Positions 16,610-25,340 of a DNA stretch of 64,000 nt are shown one piece after another (position 1 is the stretch's first letter; every line of letters begins with the position of its first letter). The DNA is from an uncultured Bacteroidales bacterium (lineage in GTDB: Bacteria > Bacteroidota > Bacteroidia > Bacteroidales > UBA3824), in assembly GCA_937877455.1 (NCBI GenBank), contig CALFIU010000177.1, forward strand, positions 62,001 through 126,000, in the 5' to 3' direction. The position numbers and the translations under genes are program-made. The notes under the pieces were generated by a model. It saw only the letters and a program-made list of their open reading frames with translations, had not been told where the DNA came from and did no database searches.

Positions 16610-18355
16610 ATGTTTCATTCCAAAATAAAAAAAATAGTTTTAGCAACATTATTGCTATTTTTTAATGCCGACATCGTTTTTGGTTGCACAAATTTTTTGT
16701 TGACATCGACAATAACAGCTGGTGACGGCAATATAATTTCTTATGCGGCCGATTCTCATAGTCTTTATGGTTGTCTATACTATTTTGCTGCTAAAGATTA
16801 TCAAGAAGGCGCAATGCTTGATGTATATGATTGGGATACAGGAGTTTATCGTGGAAAAATACCGCAAGTAAAACACACCTATAATGTAGTGGGAAATATT
16901 AACGAAAATCAAGTAACCATTGCCGAAACAACATACGGTGGTCTTGAACCGTTGCAAAAACAAAATGATGCTATTATAGATTACGGTAGCCTTATTTATA
17001 TAACATTGCAACGTGCGACTACTGCAAGGCAGGCAATAAAAATAATGGCAGAGTTAACCGATGTGTATGGTTATGCAAGTGAGGGAGAATCATTTTCAAT
17101 TGCCGACAAAAATGAGGTTTGGATAATGGAAGTTATTGGACGTGGCAATTATGGAAAAGGAATGGTATGGGTTGCGCGTCGTGTACCAGAAGGATATGTT
17201 TGTGCGCATGCTAATCAGGCGCGAATAACAACTTTTGAATATCAAAAGAAAAATCGTTGGGACGACCCTTCTGCCGAAACGTTTAATTCTTCAGATGTTA
17301 TATCCTTTGCAAAAAACTATGGCTTTTATAAGGGTAACGACAAAGATTTTAGTTTTTCGGATGTTTATAATCCAGTAAACTTTGAAGGCGCAAGATTTTG
17401 CGAAATTAGAGTATGGGCATTTTTTGCAGAAGTAGCACCAGAAACATTTGCAAAGAATGTAGCATATTGGAATTATGCCAAAGGTAATGTAGAACGTAAA
17501 ATGCCGATTGGAGATATTCCTCTTACAAAAGAAAACTTTGCAACCAATAGACTTCCGCTTTGGATAAAGCCAGACAAAGTTGTAAAGTTGCATCAAGTGA
17601 TGAATTCTATGCGAAATCATTTAGAAAATACAGAACTTGACATGTCGAAGGATTGTGGAGCAGGCTCATTTGGTTGTCCGTATAGGATGAGGCCTTTGAC
17701 GTTTGAGTCTAATGGGAAAACTTATCTTAATGAACGCGCTACAGCTACACAGCAGACAGGTTTTGTGTTTGTATCGCAAATGCGCGCCCATCTGCCAGAT
17801 TATGTTGGTGGTGTTATTTGGTTTGCCCCTGATGATGCGGCAAGTGCGGTGTTTGCCCCGTTTTATTGTAGTATTACAGGAGTTCCGTATGAGTATGATC
17901 AAAAAAATGGTAGTCTTGTAGAATGGAGCGGCACTTCTGCTTTTTGGATTAATAATCTTATTTCAAATTGGGCTTACACAAGATATAATCTTATACATCC
18001 TGAGATTGAAAAAAAACAGCAGCAAACAGAGTTGCAGTATATCAATAAATCAGTTGAGATAGAAAAAAATGCTTTGCAGAAAGCAAAGTCAGGTAAAAAT
18101 ATAGCCATAAACTATCTTACCGATTATTCATGTAACACAGCATCGCAGTTGGTTAAAGAAAGAAAAGAATTTTTTACGTATCTATTTATGAAATTTATGG
18201 ATGGAAACGTAAAGGCAGACGATGGAAACGGAAAACTCTTGCAGAGTGAAACCAATGCAGGAATACCTATAATTACGCAGCCAGGCTATGGACAGCAATG
18301 GCAGGATAGAGTAGCAAAAGAAACTGGCGATAAACTATTGTACTACGATAAATAA
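16610..18355 (+). CDS. Secreted C69-family dipeptidase
   Basis: 581 residues. A signal peptide ends at FG, exposing Cys26 (CTNFLL), the N-terminal nucleophile expected of the C69 (U34) Ntn-hydrolase family. Other family segments are ISYAADSHSLYG, TTYGGLEPL, EVWIMEVIGRG, CAHANQARITTF and the C-terminal SNWAYTRYNLI. These enzymes release dipeptides or amino acids from peptides; this one should work in the periplasm. The symporter gene starts 6 bp after its stop codon, which suggests coupled peptide hydrolysis and uptake. Confidence 0.92.
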   Translation: MFHSKIKKIVLATLLLFFNADIVFGCTNFLLTSTITAGDGNIISYAADSHSLYGCLYYFAAKDYQEGAMLDVYDWDTGVYRGKIPQVKHTYNVVGNINENQVTIAETTYGGLEPLQKQNDAIIDYGSLIYITLQRATTARQAIKIMAELTDVYGYASEGESFSIADKNEVWIMEVIGRGNYGKGMVWVARRVPEGYVCAHANQARITTFEYQKKNRWDDPSAETFNSSDVISFAKNYGFYKGNDKDFSFSDVYNPVNFEGARFCEIRVWAFFAEVAPETFAKNVAYWNYAKGNVERKMPIGDIPLTKENFATNRLPLWIKPDKVVKLHQVMNSMRNHLENTELDMSKDCGAGSFGCPYRMRPLTFESNGKTYLNERATATQQTGFVFVSQMRAHLPDYVGGVIWFAPDDAASAVFAPFYCSITGVPYEYDQKNGSLVEWSGTSAFWINNLISNWAYTRYNLIHPEIEKKQQQTELQYINKSVEIEKNALQKAKSGKNIAINYLTDYSCNTASQLVKERKEFFTYLFMKFMDGNVKADDGNGKLLQSETNAGIPIITQPGYGQQWQDRVAKETGDKLLYYDK

Positions 18356-18361
18356 AATATT

Positions 18362-19609
18362 ATGAATCCGTTGCGTTTTCCACTTTCTTGGCAGATTTTA
18401 TTGGCAATGCTTATGGCTATACTTTGTGGTTATATGTTGCCGTCCATTGCCAATGCCATTGGAAATATCGGCGATTTGTATATAAAACTTTTGAGTCTTG
18501 TACTTATTCCATCGGTGGTTTCTAACGTTATAAATGGTGTGTCTTATATAACCAAGGATGGGCTATTGGGACGATTGACACTAAAAAATTTGTCGTGGTT
18601 TGTGGGTAGTCAATTTATTGCTATGGTAACAGCTGTTGTGGTTGCTAATTTGATAGGAGCAGGCAATGGCGCAGAACTTTATTATTCTCAACCAAAAGAC
18701 TTTTATGGATCTGTTCATAATTTTGGTGATTTTATAATCAATATTTTTCCTGATAGTATTTTCAATGCGTTTGAGGTTAATAACGTTGTGGCTGTTTTTG
18801 TTTTTTGTACATGTTTTGGATATTTTGCATCTCGATGTAGTGATAAAACACGTATTTTTATAAAAAACATGTTCACAAGTATATCAGAAATTATGCAACA
18901 GTTTGTTGAATTTGTTGCAAAACTTGCACCTATTGGAATATTTTGTGTTTTAACACGAGTAGCAGCAGATAGTATTTTGTTTTCTACGGTACATAATTTT
19001 ATGCCATTTTTGTTTGTTGTAGCGTTATCGTTGTCGGTTCATTCGTTTGTAATATTACCCTCGATGGTTAAGGTTTTAACAGGCAAGAGTGCCTACAAAC
19101 TTATGAAAATGTTTGGCAGTGTACTTTATACAGCCTTTGGCGTAAGGTCATCGTATGCAGTGGTACCGCAAGTGATGTCTCGTATGAAAAAAGAACTTGG
19201 ATTGTCGCCGCGAATAGCCGATTTTGTTGTACCAATGGGTGCGCTAACAAATTATAATGGAAGTGCTATATATTATTGTGCAACAGCAATTTTTGTATCA
19301 CAAGCTTATGGAATAGAAATGTCTATTTTTGAGTATGTGATGTTGTTTTTGTCGGTATCATTTATTTCGTTTGGAACCTCAGATATACCGCTTGTTGGTG
19401 CGGTTGCTATATTGCCTATTCTTGATGTTATCGGTTTACCTAAGGAAGGATTTGCTATTATAATTGTTTTTGATACACTTATTTGCATGTTTACATCTTT
19501 TGTTGATGCTTGGAGTAATATTTGTGCGTCAGCTGTTATTGCAGGTAGTGAGGGCGAAAATCTTAGTAAACTTGATAAGATTGTTATCCAAAATCCAAAT
19601 TATATTTAA
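18362..19609 (+). CDS. Dicarboxylate/amino acid:cation symporter family transporter
   Basis: 415 residues with about eight membrane helices plus re-entrant hairpins of the DAACS (GltPh-like) fold. The N-terminus (YIKLLSLVLIPSVVSNVING) and the substrate region (GALTNYNGSAIYYCATAIF, SFGTSDIPLVGAVAILPIL) align with the family, but the usual NMDGT reads NYNGS and the last NxxGD-type segment reads DAWSNICASA. The altered binding site suggests a substrate other than glutamate or aspartate. It is in an operon with the C69 peptidase, so it likely imports the peptidase products. Confidence 0.88.
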   Translation: MNPLRFPLSWQILLAMLMAILCGYMLPSIANAIGNIGDLYIKLLSLVLIPSVVSNVINGVSYITKDGLLGRLTLKNLSWFVGSQFIAMVTAVVVANLIGAGNGAELYYSQPKDFYGSVHNFGDFIINIFPDSIFNAFEVNNVVAVFVFCTCFGYFASRCSDKTRIFIKNMFTSISEIMQQFVEFVAKLAPIGIFCVLTRVAADSILFSTVHNFMPFLFVVALSLSVHSFVILPSMVKVLTGKSAYKLMKMFGSVLYTAFGVRSSYAVVPQVMSRMKKELGLSPRIADFVVPMGALTNYNGSAIYYCATAIFVSQAYGIEMSIFEYVMLFLSVSFISFGTSDIPLVGAVAILPILDVIGLPKEGFAIIIVFDTLICMFTSFVDAWSNICASAVIAGSEGENLSKLDKIVIQNPNYI

Positions 19610-19703
19610 AATTTATGTCCCTTTTTTGTGTGTTTTTGTCCCCGATTTTATGCTTTTCGCGTTAAAAATGGTGCATTTTGCTTGTTAGGCTATATTTAAG
19701 GAT

Positions 19704-19734
19704 TTGTAAGTTAAGTTTTTAACTATTATATTTG
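19704..19734 (+). promoter_or_regulatory. Promoter of the candidate structured RNA
   Basis: TTG (19704-19706), a 20-bp spacer and TATATTTG (19727-19734) fit the Bacteroidetes consensus well. It does not precede any coding gene on this strand. Confidence 0.65.
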
Positions 19735-19740
19735 CAGTGT

Positions 19741-19940
19741 AATAATTAAAGATTTTGAGTTTAGAAATGCTCTACGTTCTTTAAAATTTTTTCTTTTTTT
19801 ATTCAAACAAGGTTATTTATTTTACTGCGTCTGGTTAGGAAGATTGTTTGTAATTCTCTTGTTCGTGAAGAATTTTTTGTTTTTCGGCTTTCAAATTTTG
19901 TTGAATTTTTAATTTTTAATAAATCGGACGCAGTTTTTTA
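19741..19940 (+). ncRNA. Candidate structured RNA of about 200 nt
   Basis: Downstream of a good promoter and without a credible reading frame. A long-range helix joins CTGCGTCTGGTT (19825-19836) to AATCGGACGCAG (19922-19933), 12 bp including two G-U pairs, and is followed directly by six U, as at the 3' end of an RNA. Inside it a terminal hairpin forms around 19852-19876 (AATTCT / AGAATT). A closing helix, internal loop and terminal hairpin would fit a 6S-like fold, but the roughly 80-nt 5' extension argues against a simple assignment. The family is unknown. Confidence 0.45.
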
Positions 19941-19983
19941 GAAATCTCCCTTACTTCAATGATATAAGAACATAAAACACATT

Positions 19984-20026
19984 AAAAAAAACTAAATCTG
20001 CTAAGCGGATTTAGTTTTTTTTTTAA
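19984..20026. terminator. Bidirectional terminator
   Basis: AAAAAACTAAATCTGC, loop TAA, GCGGATTTAGTTTTTT: a long stem with flanking A and T runs between the RNA unit and the convergent aminotransferase gene. Confidence 0.8.
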
Positions 20027-20041
20027 ATTAATGTACATTAC

Positions 20042-20089
20042 ATATTTTGTTGTTGCAATACTTTACACAATGTTACAACAACAAAATAT
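20042..20089 (-). terminator. Hairpin after the aminotransferase stop
   Basis: Perfect 14-bp arms ATATTTTGTTGTTG (20042-20055) and CAACAACAAAATAT (20076-20089) directly after the stop codon at 20091. It lacks a strong T-run, so it may protect the 3' end rather than terminate. Confidence 0.5.
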
Positions 20090-20090
20090 A

Positions 20091-21281
20091 TTATATTTCG
20101 TCAAGGGTTTTGAATATAATATCAACAGCTTCTTCAATTTGTGGTTTTGTTATAATTAATGGAGGTGCAAATCTAAAAGCATGTTTTCTAAAAATAAATA
20201 AGTCGGTTAGTATGCCATTGTCTAAGGCATGGTGCAAAAATTTTTGCATGTCGAGGTCTTCGTCAACTTCTATGCCGTAGAACAATCCTATGCCCCAAAC
20301 ACGCTTTACTTTCTTGTGTTTTTTTATAAGAGTTGCAAAATATTGTCCTTTTTCGTTAACATCATCGATAAGATGGTCGTTAACAATTGTTTCGAGCGAT
20401 GCTAATGCCGCTGCCGCCGAAACAGGATGTCCTCCAAACGTTGTTATATGTCCGAGGATTGGTCGGTCGCAAAAACTATCAAGGATTTTTTTGTCGGATA
20501 CAAATGCGCCTATAGGCATTCCTCCTCCAAGTCCTTTTGCAAAGTTGACAATGTCTGGTACTACGCCGAAGTTTTCAAAACCGAACATTTTTCCAGTGCG
20601 ACCAAAACCCATTTGTACTTCATCAAAGATAAGTATAGTTCCTGTTTGGTTGCATCTTGCACGAAGTTTTTGTAGCCAGTTGTTTTCAGGAAGGTTTAAT
20701 CCGCCTTCTGATTGTATTGCTTCTGTTATAACACATGCGGTGTTTTCTGTTATTTGAGAAAGATCTTCTTCTGAATTGAAGTTGAGAAGTTTAACACCAG
20801 GCATAAGTGGTCGGTAGGCTTTTTTAAAGTATTCGTCGCCCCAAATGCTCATAGCACCCATTGTGGAGCCGTGATATGCTTTTTTAAAAGCAATAACTTC
20901 GGGTCTGCCTGTATATCTTTTTGCCAATTTTATAGAGCCATCGGTGGCTTCGCTGCCACTATTGACAAAAAAAACGGTATTTAGGTTTGGTGGCAGAAGT
21001 TCTGTAAGCTTTTGGGCAAGTTTTACCTGAGGGCTTTGAATCATTTCTCCATAAACCATTAGGTGCATATATTTTTCCGCTTGTTCTTTTACAGCTTTTA
21101 CTACATTGGGGTGGCAATGTCCTATGTTGGCCACCGAAACGCCAGATACAGTGTCGATATATTTTTTCCCATCGGGCGAATACATATATATGCCTTGAGC
21201 ACGTTCTATTTCAGCTGCGAGAGGAGTGTATGATGTCTGCGCAACATAACGCATAAACATTTGTCGGTTGGTTTCTATCAT
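20091..21281 (-). CDS. Class III PLP-dependent aminotransferase
   Basis: 396 residues, the normal size. Class III features in order: VSGVSVANIGHCHP, FFVNSGSEATDGSIKLAKRY (PLP phosphate site), AYHGST, LIFDEVQMGFGRTG, and the PLP lysine in NFAKGLGGGMPIGAF, followed by HITTFGGHPVSAAA. Members include acetylornithine, ornithine and 4-aminobutyrate aminotransferases; the substrate cannot be fixed from motifs. It lies 11 bp behind trmH on the same strand and is probably translated from the same transcript. Confidence 0.9.
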   Translation of the reverse strand: MIETNRQMFMRYVAQTSYTPLAAEIERAQGIYMYSPDGKKYIDTVSGVSVANIGHCHPNVVKAVKEQAEKYMHLMVYGEMIQSPQVKLAQKLTELLPPNLNTVFFVNSGSEATDGSIKLAKRYTGRPEVIAFKKAYHGSTMGAMSIWGDEYFKKAYRPLMPGVKLLNFNSEEDLSQITENTACVITEAIQSEGGLNLPENNWLQKLRARCNQTGTILIFDEVQMGFGRTGKMFGFENFGVVPDIVNFAKGLGGGMPIGAFVSDKKILDSFCDRPILGHITTFGGHPVSAAAALASLETIVNDHLIDDVNEKGQYFATLIKKHKKVKRVWGIGLFYGIEVDEDLDMQKFLHHALDNGILTDLFIFRKHAFRFAPPLIITKPQIEEAVDIIFKTLDEI

Positions 21282-21292
21282 TTTGTATATGT

Positions 21293-21973
21293 TTAAAAAT
21301 TTGTGCCGTGTTCTAAGTTATAACGGTTTATTATTTCTGTACTCATTGCTATACATTTTTTTAGCCAACTTAACATTAGTATGTTTTGTTGTTGAGTGTT
21401 GAGAAAAAAATCTTTTATGCCATTGGTTATGGCAGCTTGTTTTAGTGTGTATAGTACAACTGCTACTGATACTGAGAGGTTTAGGCTTTCTGTAAATCCA
21501 CACATAGGTATGGTTATAAACTCATCGCTCATGTCGGCTACGTTTTTTGTTATTCCTGTTGGTTCAGACCCGAATACCACTGCACATTTGCCTTTGTTTA
21601 TATCTACTTGCGATAATTTTTTGGCTTCTTTGCGTGGTAATGTTGACAAAATTCTGTAGCCTTGTTTTTTTAGGTCGGTTAGACATTCAATCGTATTGTT
21701 GGGTTTGGTGTTATATCTTTTTATGTCAACCCATTTTGTAGAACCTCTAACTATATCTTTATAAATTCCGAATTCGTTTTTGTTTTCTATAACGCACAAC
21801 TTGTTTATACCCAAGCAGTCGCATGTTCTAATTACTGCACTTGCATTTTGTGGTTGTTCTATATCTTCCAAAACTGGTACTACATATTCTGTACGGTTTT
21901 TTACCACTTGTTGCATTTGGGTAAAACGGTTTGGGCTTACAAATTGCGATAGATATTGTATTAAATTTTCCAT
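21293..21973 (-). CDS. trmH: tRNA (guanosine-2'-O)-methyltransferase, SpoU/TrmH type
   Basis: 226 residues. SPOUT-family motifs are present: NASAVIRTCDCLGINKLCVI (motif 1, with the catalytic Arg), CAVVFGSEPTGIT (motif 2) and IPMCGFTESLNLSVSVAVVL (motif 3, the knot). It methylates the 2'-OH of a tRNA guanosine, most likely G18, using SAM. The N-terminal region fits TrmH more than RlmB. It is followed closely by the aminotransferase gene. Confidence 0.9.
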   Translation of the reverse strand: MENLIQYLSQFVSPNRFTQMQQVVKNRTEYVVPVLEDIEQPQNASAVIRTCDCLGINKLCVIENKNEFGIYKDIVRGSTKWVDIKRYNTKPNNTIECLTDLKKQGYRILSTLPRKEAKKLSQVDINKGKCAVVFGSEPTGITKNVADMSDEFITIPMCGFTESLNLSVSVAVVLYTLKQAAITNGIKDFFLNTQQQNILMLSWLKKCIAMSTEIINRYNLEHGTNF

Positions 21974-22149
21974 GTTAAAACTTTTGGCGCGTAAAATTGC
22001 AAAAAAGCAGTTTAACAGCCAAATACTTTCTTAACATTTTGTTTGCCGATTTTTTCGGTATAGAAGGTTGTGATTGTTGTGTTGTAATTATTAGAAATTA
22101 TATGTGAAATTTGTGAGAATAAATATTTTTTTATTTGGTTTTAGTTTGG

Positions 22150-22719
22150 TTATTCGCGCTCTTTTCCCGAAATTTCTACTTTTAAAATAAAATAGTCGGT
22201 GGTTTGATCAACTGGTAAAAACATATATTCGAGATTACCGTCAGTTTTTCTTGCCAATTCTATTAGACCAAGTCCTGCACCTCCTTTTTCCGAAAGTGTT
22301 CCGTCTCGCAATTGTTTTTTGTACATGGCATCAAGTTCTTCTTTGGTGGCATTGTTAACGGCTTCAAGTGCTTGTGTTAATCGCATTATGTCGTGTTTAC
22401 CAACTTTATTGGCTGTTAAAATGTAATAGATTCCATCTTTTTTGCCAATCATAAAAAAACCGTTCACCAAACTAAATTCGGTTTGGAATTCGGTACTATG
22501 TTTTTGCATATTTTGCAGAATTTCAACAAGGGAATGGTGTACGCGCCTTTTTATTGTTTTTTGTTCGCAGCATTGTTCCATTTCTTCCTCGTTAAGCTCA
22601 GTAAAAAGCTTAACAACTTTATGTGTAAATTTTCCGATGTAAACCACTGATATGCCGTTGTCTATTAACTCATCATATAGAGCTAATATATTGTGCATAA
22701 AGTTGATGTCCAATTCCAT
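22150..22719 (-). CDS. SiaB-family protein kinase
   Basis: 189 residues from the ATG at 22719; an upstream in-frame TTG would add 26 lysine-rich residues and is unlikely. The GHKL-type fold is suggested by LVEILQNMQKHS (an N-box where Asn and Glu would bind Mg-ATP) and GGAGLGLIELARKT (a G2-type glycine-rich lid). This matches the SiaB/DUF6272 family, in which the kinase phosphorylates a small STAS-like partner (SiaC) and a PP2C phosphatase reverses it. A PP2C phosphatase gene is present at 42955-45453, but no SiaC-type gene is adjacent. Confidence 0.75.
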   Translation of the reverse strand: MELDINFMHNILALYDELIDNGISVVYIGKFTHKVVKLFTELNEEEMEQCCEQKTIKRRVHHSLVEILQNMQKHSTEFQTEFSLVNGFFMIGKKDGIYYILTANKVGKHDIMRLTQALEAVNNATKEELDAMYKKQLRDGTLSEKGGAGLGLIELARKTDGNLEYMFLPVDQTTDYFILKVEISGKERE

Positions 22720-22894
22720 AGCAAAATTTTTTGCAATTTTTTTATTTTTATTTGGATTCTTTTTTCCCCCTATTTTTATAATGCAATTTGTGTGCAATTT
22801 TTGGTTTATTTGTAAATTATTTTAATCGCACACTATTTTTACACCTTATATATATGTAGTTTTACTATTTTTTGTAAAGCATTGTTGCAAATTT

Positions 22895-23275
22895 TTACAA
22901 ACTATCTTTTAGTTCTGTAATCATATCTTTTAAATTTTTGAGCTTTTTTATTACTTCAAATTTACTTTCTGTAACGTCTTTTTTGTTTTTTAGTAAATCT
23001 TTTGCTCCTTTTATTTTCATGTTACATTCTCTTACGAGATGGTGTATTAGTTTTATGTTGTCAATGTCTTTTTGGGTATAATTTCTATCTCCTTTGTTGT
23101 TTTTTTTAGGCTTTATGTATGTAGGAAACTCTTTTTCCCAATATCTGAGAGTAGAATCCCTAAGGTCAAACATTTTTGAAACTTCACCAATGGAGTAGAA
23201 TAATTTTCCGCTTTTTATTGGTTCTTCTTCTGTTTTAATTTGTTCTTCTGTTGTTTGGTTTTCTATTTCTTGCAT
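22895..23275 (-). CDS. MerR-family transcriptional regulator
   Basis: 126 residues. After an acidic N-terminal tail of about 25 residues, a MerR winged-helix domain is evident (LFYSIGEVSKMFDLRDSTLRYWEKEF, split here: YSIGEVSKMF then STLRYWEKEFP, then GDRNYTQKDIDNIKLIHHL). The short C-terminal helix would dimerise; no effector-binding domain is present. It lies 16 bp after the M23 peptidase gene and is probably co-transcribed. The target promoter is unknown. Confidence 0.88.
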   Translation of the reverse strand: MQEIENQTTEEQIKTEEEPIKSGKLFYSIGEVSKMFDLRDSTLRYWEKEFPTYIKPKKNNKGDRNYTQKDIDNIKLIHHLVRECNMKIKGAKDLLKNKKDVTESKFEVIKKLKNLKDMITELKDSL

Positions 23276-23291
23276 GATTCTTTTAATGTTT

Positions 23292-24245
23292 TTAGTCTAA
23301 ACAAAGTCCCCCATTGTTGGCCAATTTTTTGAGAGCCGTGTACATCATAGGATCGGTATCTTCAAAAAAGTAGTTAATTGGGTTGACGTTTTTGTTATTG
23401 TGTTTTATTTCATAATGAAGGTGGGCTGTTAGCGATTTGCCAGAGTTGCCCACAAATCCTATTGTTTCGTAACGTTTTATTTTTTGGTTTTTCTTAACAA
23501 CAACTCCGCTTAGATGAGCATAAATTGTTGTGTAGCCGTTTTTGTGGTTTATAATTATGTACTTTCCAAGGTCGCGTTTGTCGCCAATTTCTTCCACAAT
23601 ACCGTCTCCTGTAGCCATAACTTCTGTTCCTTTGGGAGCGGCAAAGTCTATTCCAAGATGTATTGTTGGCGTTTTATAAATAGGGTCGAGTTTGCGACCA
23701 AATCCGTATGGAAGAAATTGCAACATATCGTTTTTGAGAGGTTGTATTGATGGAAAATTCTGAAGGTTGTTTTTAGAATTTTGCAACACATACCACAATT
23801 CGTTGGTTACAGTTTCTTCGGTTTTTAACATTTTTGTAACGCTATCACCTTTTATTTTATGTTGGCTAAGAATATATTCTGTAGTTATGGAGTCGTTGCT
23901 ATAATCGGCTTTTTCCAAAATATCTTCTTTGGGAGGTTCTGTTTCAAAAATGGCTCTGTAAAGGTCTGTGTCACGTGTTTTTAGGTCTTGTAAAACAGCG
24001 TTGGCTTGATTGTAACGTTCGGTAAGCAGTTTGTATTCTTTCTGCAACATTTGGTTTTCACGTTCAGTGTTTTTTTGCCTTGGTGTTTCTATTGTGTAAG
24101 AAATGGCCAAAAATACCACCGTGCCAATTGTTATTGCAGCCAACAATTGTGTTATAATCGAAACAAAAAATTTTCGTCCTTTTTTTGTTTCGTTTCTTTT
24201 AAACGAAAGAGTATCGGGGTCGTATCTGTAATTTTCGTCGGCCAT
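23292..24245 (-). CDS. M23-family peptidoglycan endopeptidase
   Basis: 317 residues. One N-terminal membrane anchor (near 27-50) is followed by a coiled-coil stalk (50-100) and a C-terminal LytM domain with zinc ligands in HLGIDFAAPKGT and HLHYEI. It should face the periplasm and cut peptide cross-links, or act as an activator of other cell wall hydrolases. Both zinc motifs are intact. A TATATTTG box lies at 24295-24302, divergent from the che operon. Confidence 0.92.
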   Translation of the reverse strand: MADENYRYDPDTLSFKRNETKKGRKFFVSIITQLLAAITIGTVVFLAISYTIETPRQKNTERENQMLQKEYKLLTERYNQANAVLQDLKTRDTDLYRAIFETEPPKEDILEKADYSNDSITTEYILSQHKIKGDSVTKMLKTEETVTNELWYVLQNSKNNLQNFPSIQPLKNDMLQFLPYGFGRKLDPIYKTPTIHLGIDFAAPKGTEVMATGDGIVEEIGDKRDLGKYIIINHKNGYTTIYAHLSGVVVKKNQKIKRYETIGFVGNSGKSLTAHLHYEIKHNNKNVNPINYFFEDTDPMMYTALKKLANNGGLCLD

Positions 24246-24294
24246 TTTGTATTTTCAAAATTTTTTTATAATTTTGACGTTTAATTGTTGGCTG

Positions 24295-24302
24295 CAAATA
24301 TA
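24295..24302 (-). promoter_or_regulatory. -7 box (TATATTTG) of the M23-merR operon
   Basis: TATATTTGC on the minus strand, about 50 bp before the ATG at 24245. Confidence 0.6.
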
Positions 24303-24387
24303 AAAAGAACATTTGTTTTTTGCACCTTTTGTGTATTGTTTTTTTTGAAAAATACCCATTAAGAAATTTTTTTCTAAAATTTTTTTG

Positions 24388-24415
24388 AAAATAATTTCTA
24401 TATGGAAATTATTTT
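24388..24415. promoter_or_regulatory. Inverted repeat in the M23/che divergent region
   Basis: Perfect 11-bp arms AAAATAATTTC (24388-24398) and GAAATTATTTT (24405-24415) with a 6-bp spacer, 33 bp upstream of the -33 element proposed for the che operon. It could be an operator. Confidence 0.4.
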
Positions 24416-24448
24416 GTATTTTCACCAACTAAAAAAAGGCTTGTCCTG

Positions 24449-24479
24449 TTGAGGGTTTTTGGCATAAAAAATGTATTTG
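24449..24479 (+). promoter_or_regulatory. Putative promoter of the chemotaxis operon
   Basis: TTG (24449-24451), 20-bp spacer, TGTATTTG (24472-24479). The -7 box deviates at one position from TAnnTTTG. Confidence 0.4.
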
Positions 24480-24538
24480 AAACAATAAAGATTTCAACAT
24501 GCCCGGCATGGCAAAAAAACTGCAACACATTGATTATT

Positions 24539-24874
24539 ATGGAATTTAAAGTTAAAATCGATGATGTAAAAAATCGTCATCGCGAGTATGAGATTAAAGG
24601 CGAAATTTCTCTACAAAATATAGAAAATCTTGTAGAGGAAATGAAAAATTGTCTGCCGAAGTATGATGATATTACATTAAACTTGAAAGAAATAACAGGA
24701 TTCGATACCGCTGCGTTTCAGTTTTTTTATTCTATAAAAAATAGTTGCATACGCGACAAGAAACGTTTGAAGGTAACTTGTGAAATAGACAATGATACGT
24801 CAAAATTATTGGAAAATTGTGGAATAACCAACCTTTCTAAAATTTTGTCGATTTCTGAAGGCGAAGTAGCCTAA
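24539..24874 (+). CDS. STAS-domain protein, first gene of the che operon
   Basis: 111 residues from the ATG at 24539 (MEFKVKID); the longer frame upstream lies over the promoter. The pattern of a beta strand, a conserved Asp-containing turn (ITGFDTAAFQFFYSIKN) and the following helix is that of SpoIIAA-like STAS antagonists. The phosphorylatable Ser/Thr usually found in that turn (DSSG, DTAG) would be Thr in FDTAA. It may be a partner of a phosphatase/kinase switch; its position ahead of cheY suggests a link to chemotaxis output. Confidence 0.75.
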   Translation: MEFKVKIDDVKNRHREYEIKGEISLQNIENLVEEMKNCLPKYDDITLNLKEITGFDTAAFQFFYSIKNSCIRDKKRLKVTCEIDNDTSKLLENCGITNLSKILSISEGEVA

Positions 24875-24919
24875 CAAAGAAAATTTAATTTGCGAAATTT
24901 ATAAAACATATAAAGAATA

Positions 24920-25285
24920 ATGGCAAAAACAATTCTTATTGTAGATGATTCTGAAAGCATCCGCGAAGTGGTGAATTTCACGCTTCAAAACGCAGGTTTT
25001 GATGTTATAGCGGCTGGTAATGGAAAGGAAGCTCAGGTTTTTTTGGACGGGCGCAACATCGACCTGGTAATTACAGACCTTCACATGCCCGAAATGGACG
25101 GTATAGAGCTGATAAAATACATCAGAGCCACTGCTGGATATGCACGGGTGCCGATTTTGTTTTTAACAACAGAATCGCAGTTGGCCAAAAAAATTGAAGC
25201 AAAAGACGCAGGTGCTACTGGTTGGATTATTAAACCATTTGTACCTGCAAAACTTTTGGCTGCAATTGGCAAGGTTATTAGATAG
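24920..25285 (+). CDS. cheY: CheY-like response regulator
   Basis: 121 residues, a stand-alone receiver. The acidic pair is in ILIVDDSES, the phosphoacceptor Asp in LVITDLHMPEMDG, the switch Thr in LFLTTES and the Lys in IIKPFVP. It would be phosphorylated by the CheA encoded next door and carry the signal to an unknown effector, since no flagellar motor genes are seen and Bacteroidetes normally lack them. Confidence 0.92.
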   Translation: MAKTILIVDDSESIREVVNFTLQNAGFDVIAAGNGKEAQVFLDGRNIDLVITDLHMPEMDGIELIKYIRATAGYARVPILFLTTESQLAKKIEAKDAGATGWIIKPFVPAKLLAAIGKVIR

Positions 25286-25340
25286 ACTGCTAAAATAAAA
25301 ATATCAACCCCTTATTAACTAACAAAAGAAAATTTCGACG

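Noticed and set aside
19825..19933. Calling the structured RNA 6S RNA outright
   Set aside because: The helix and central loop would fit, but the long 5' extension and lack of a recalled Bacteroidales 6S sequence do not allow the assignment.
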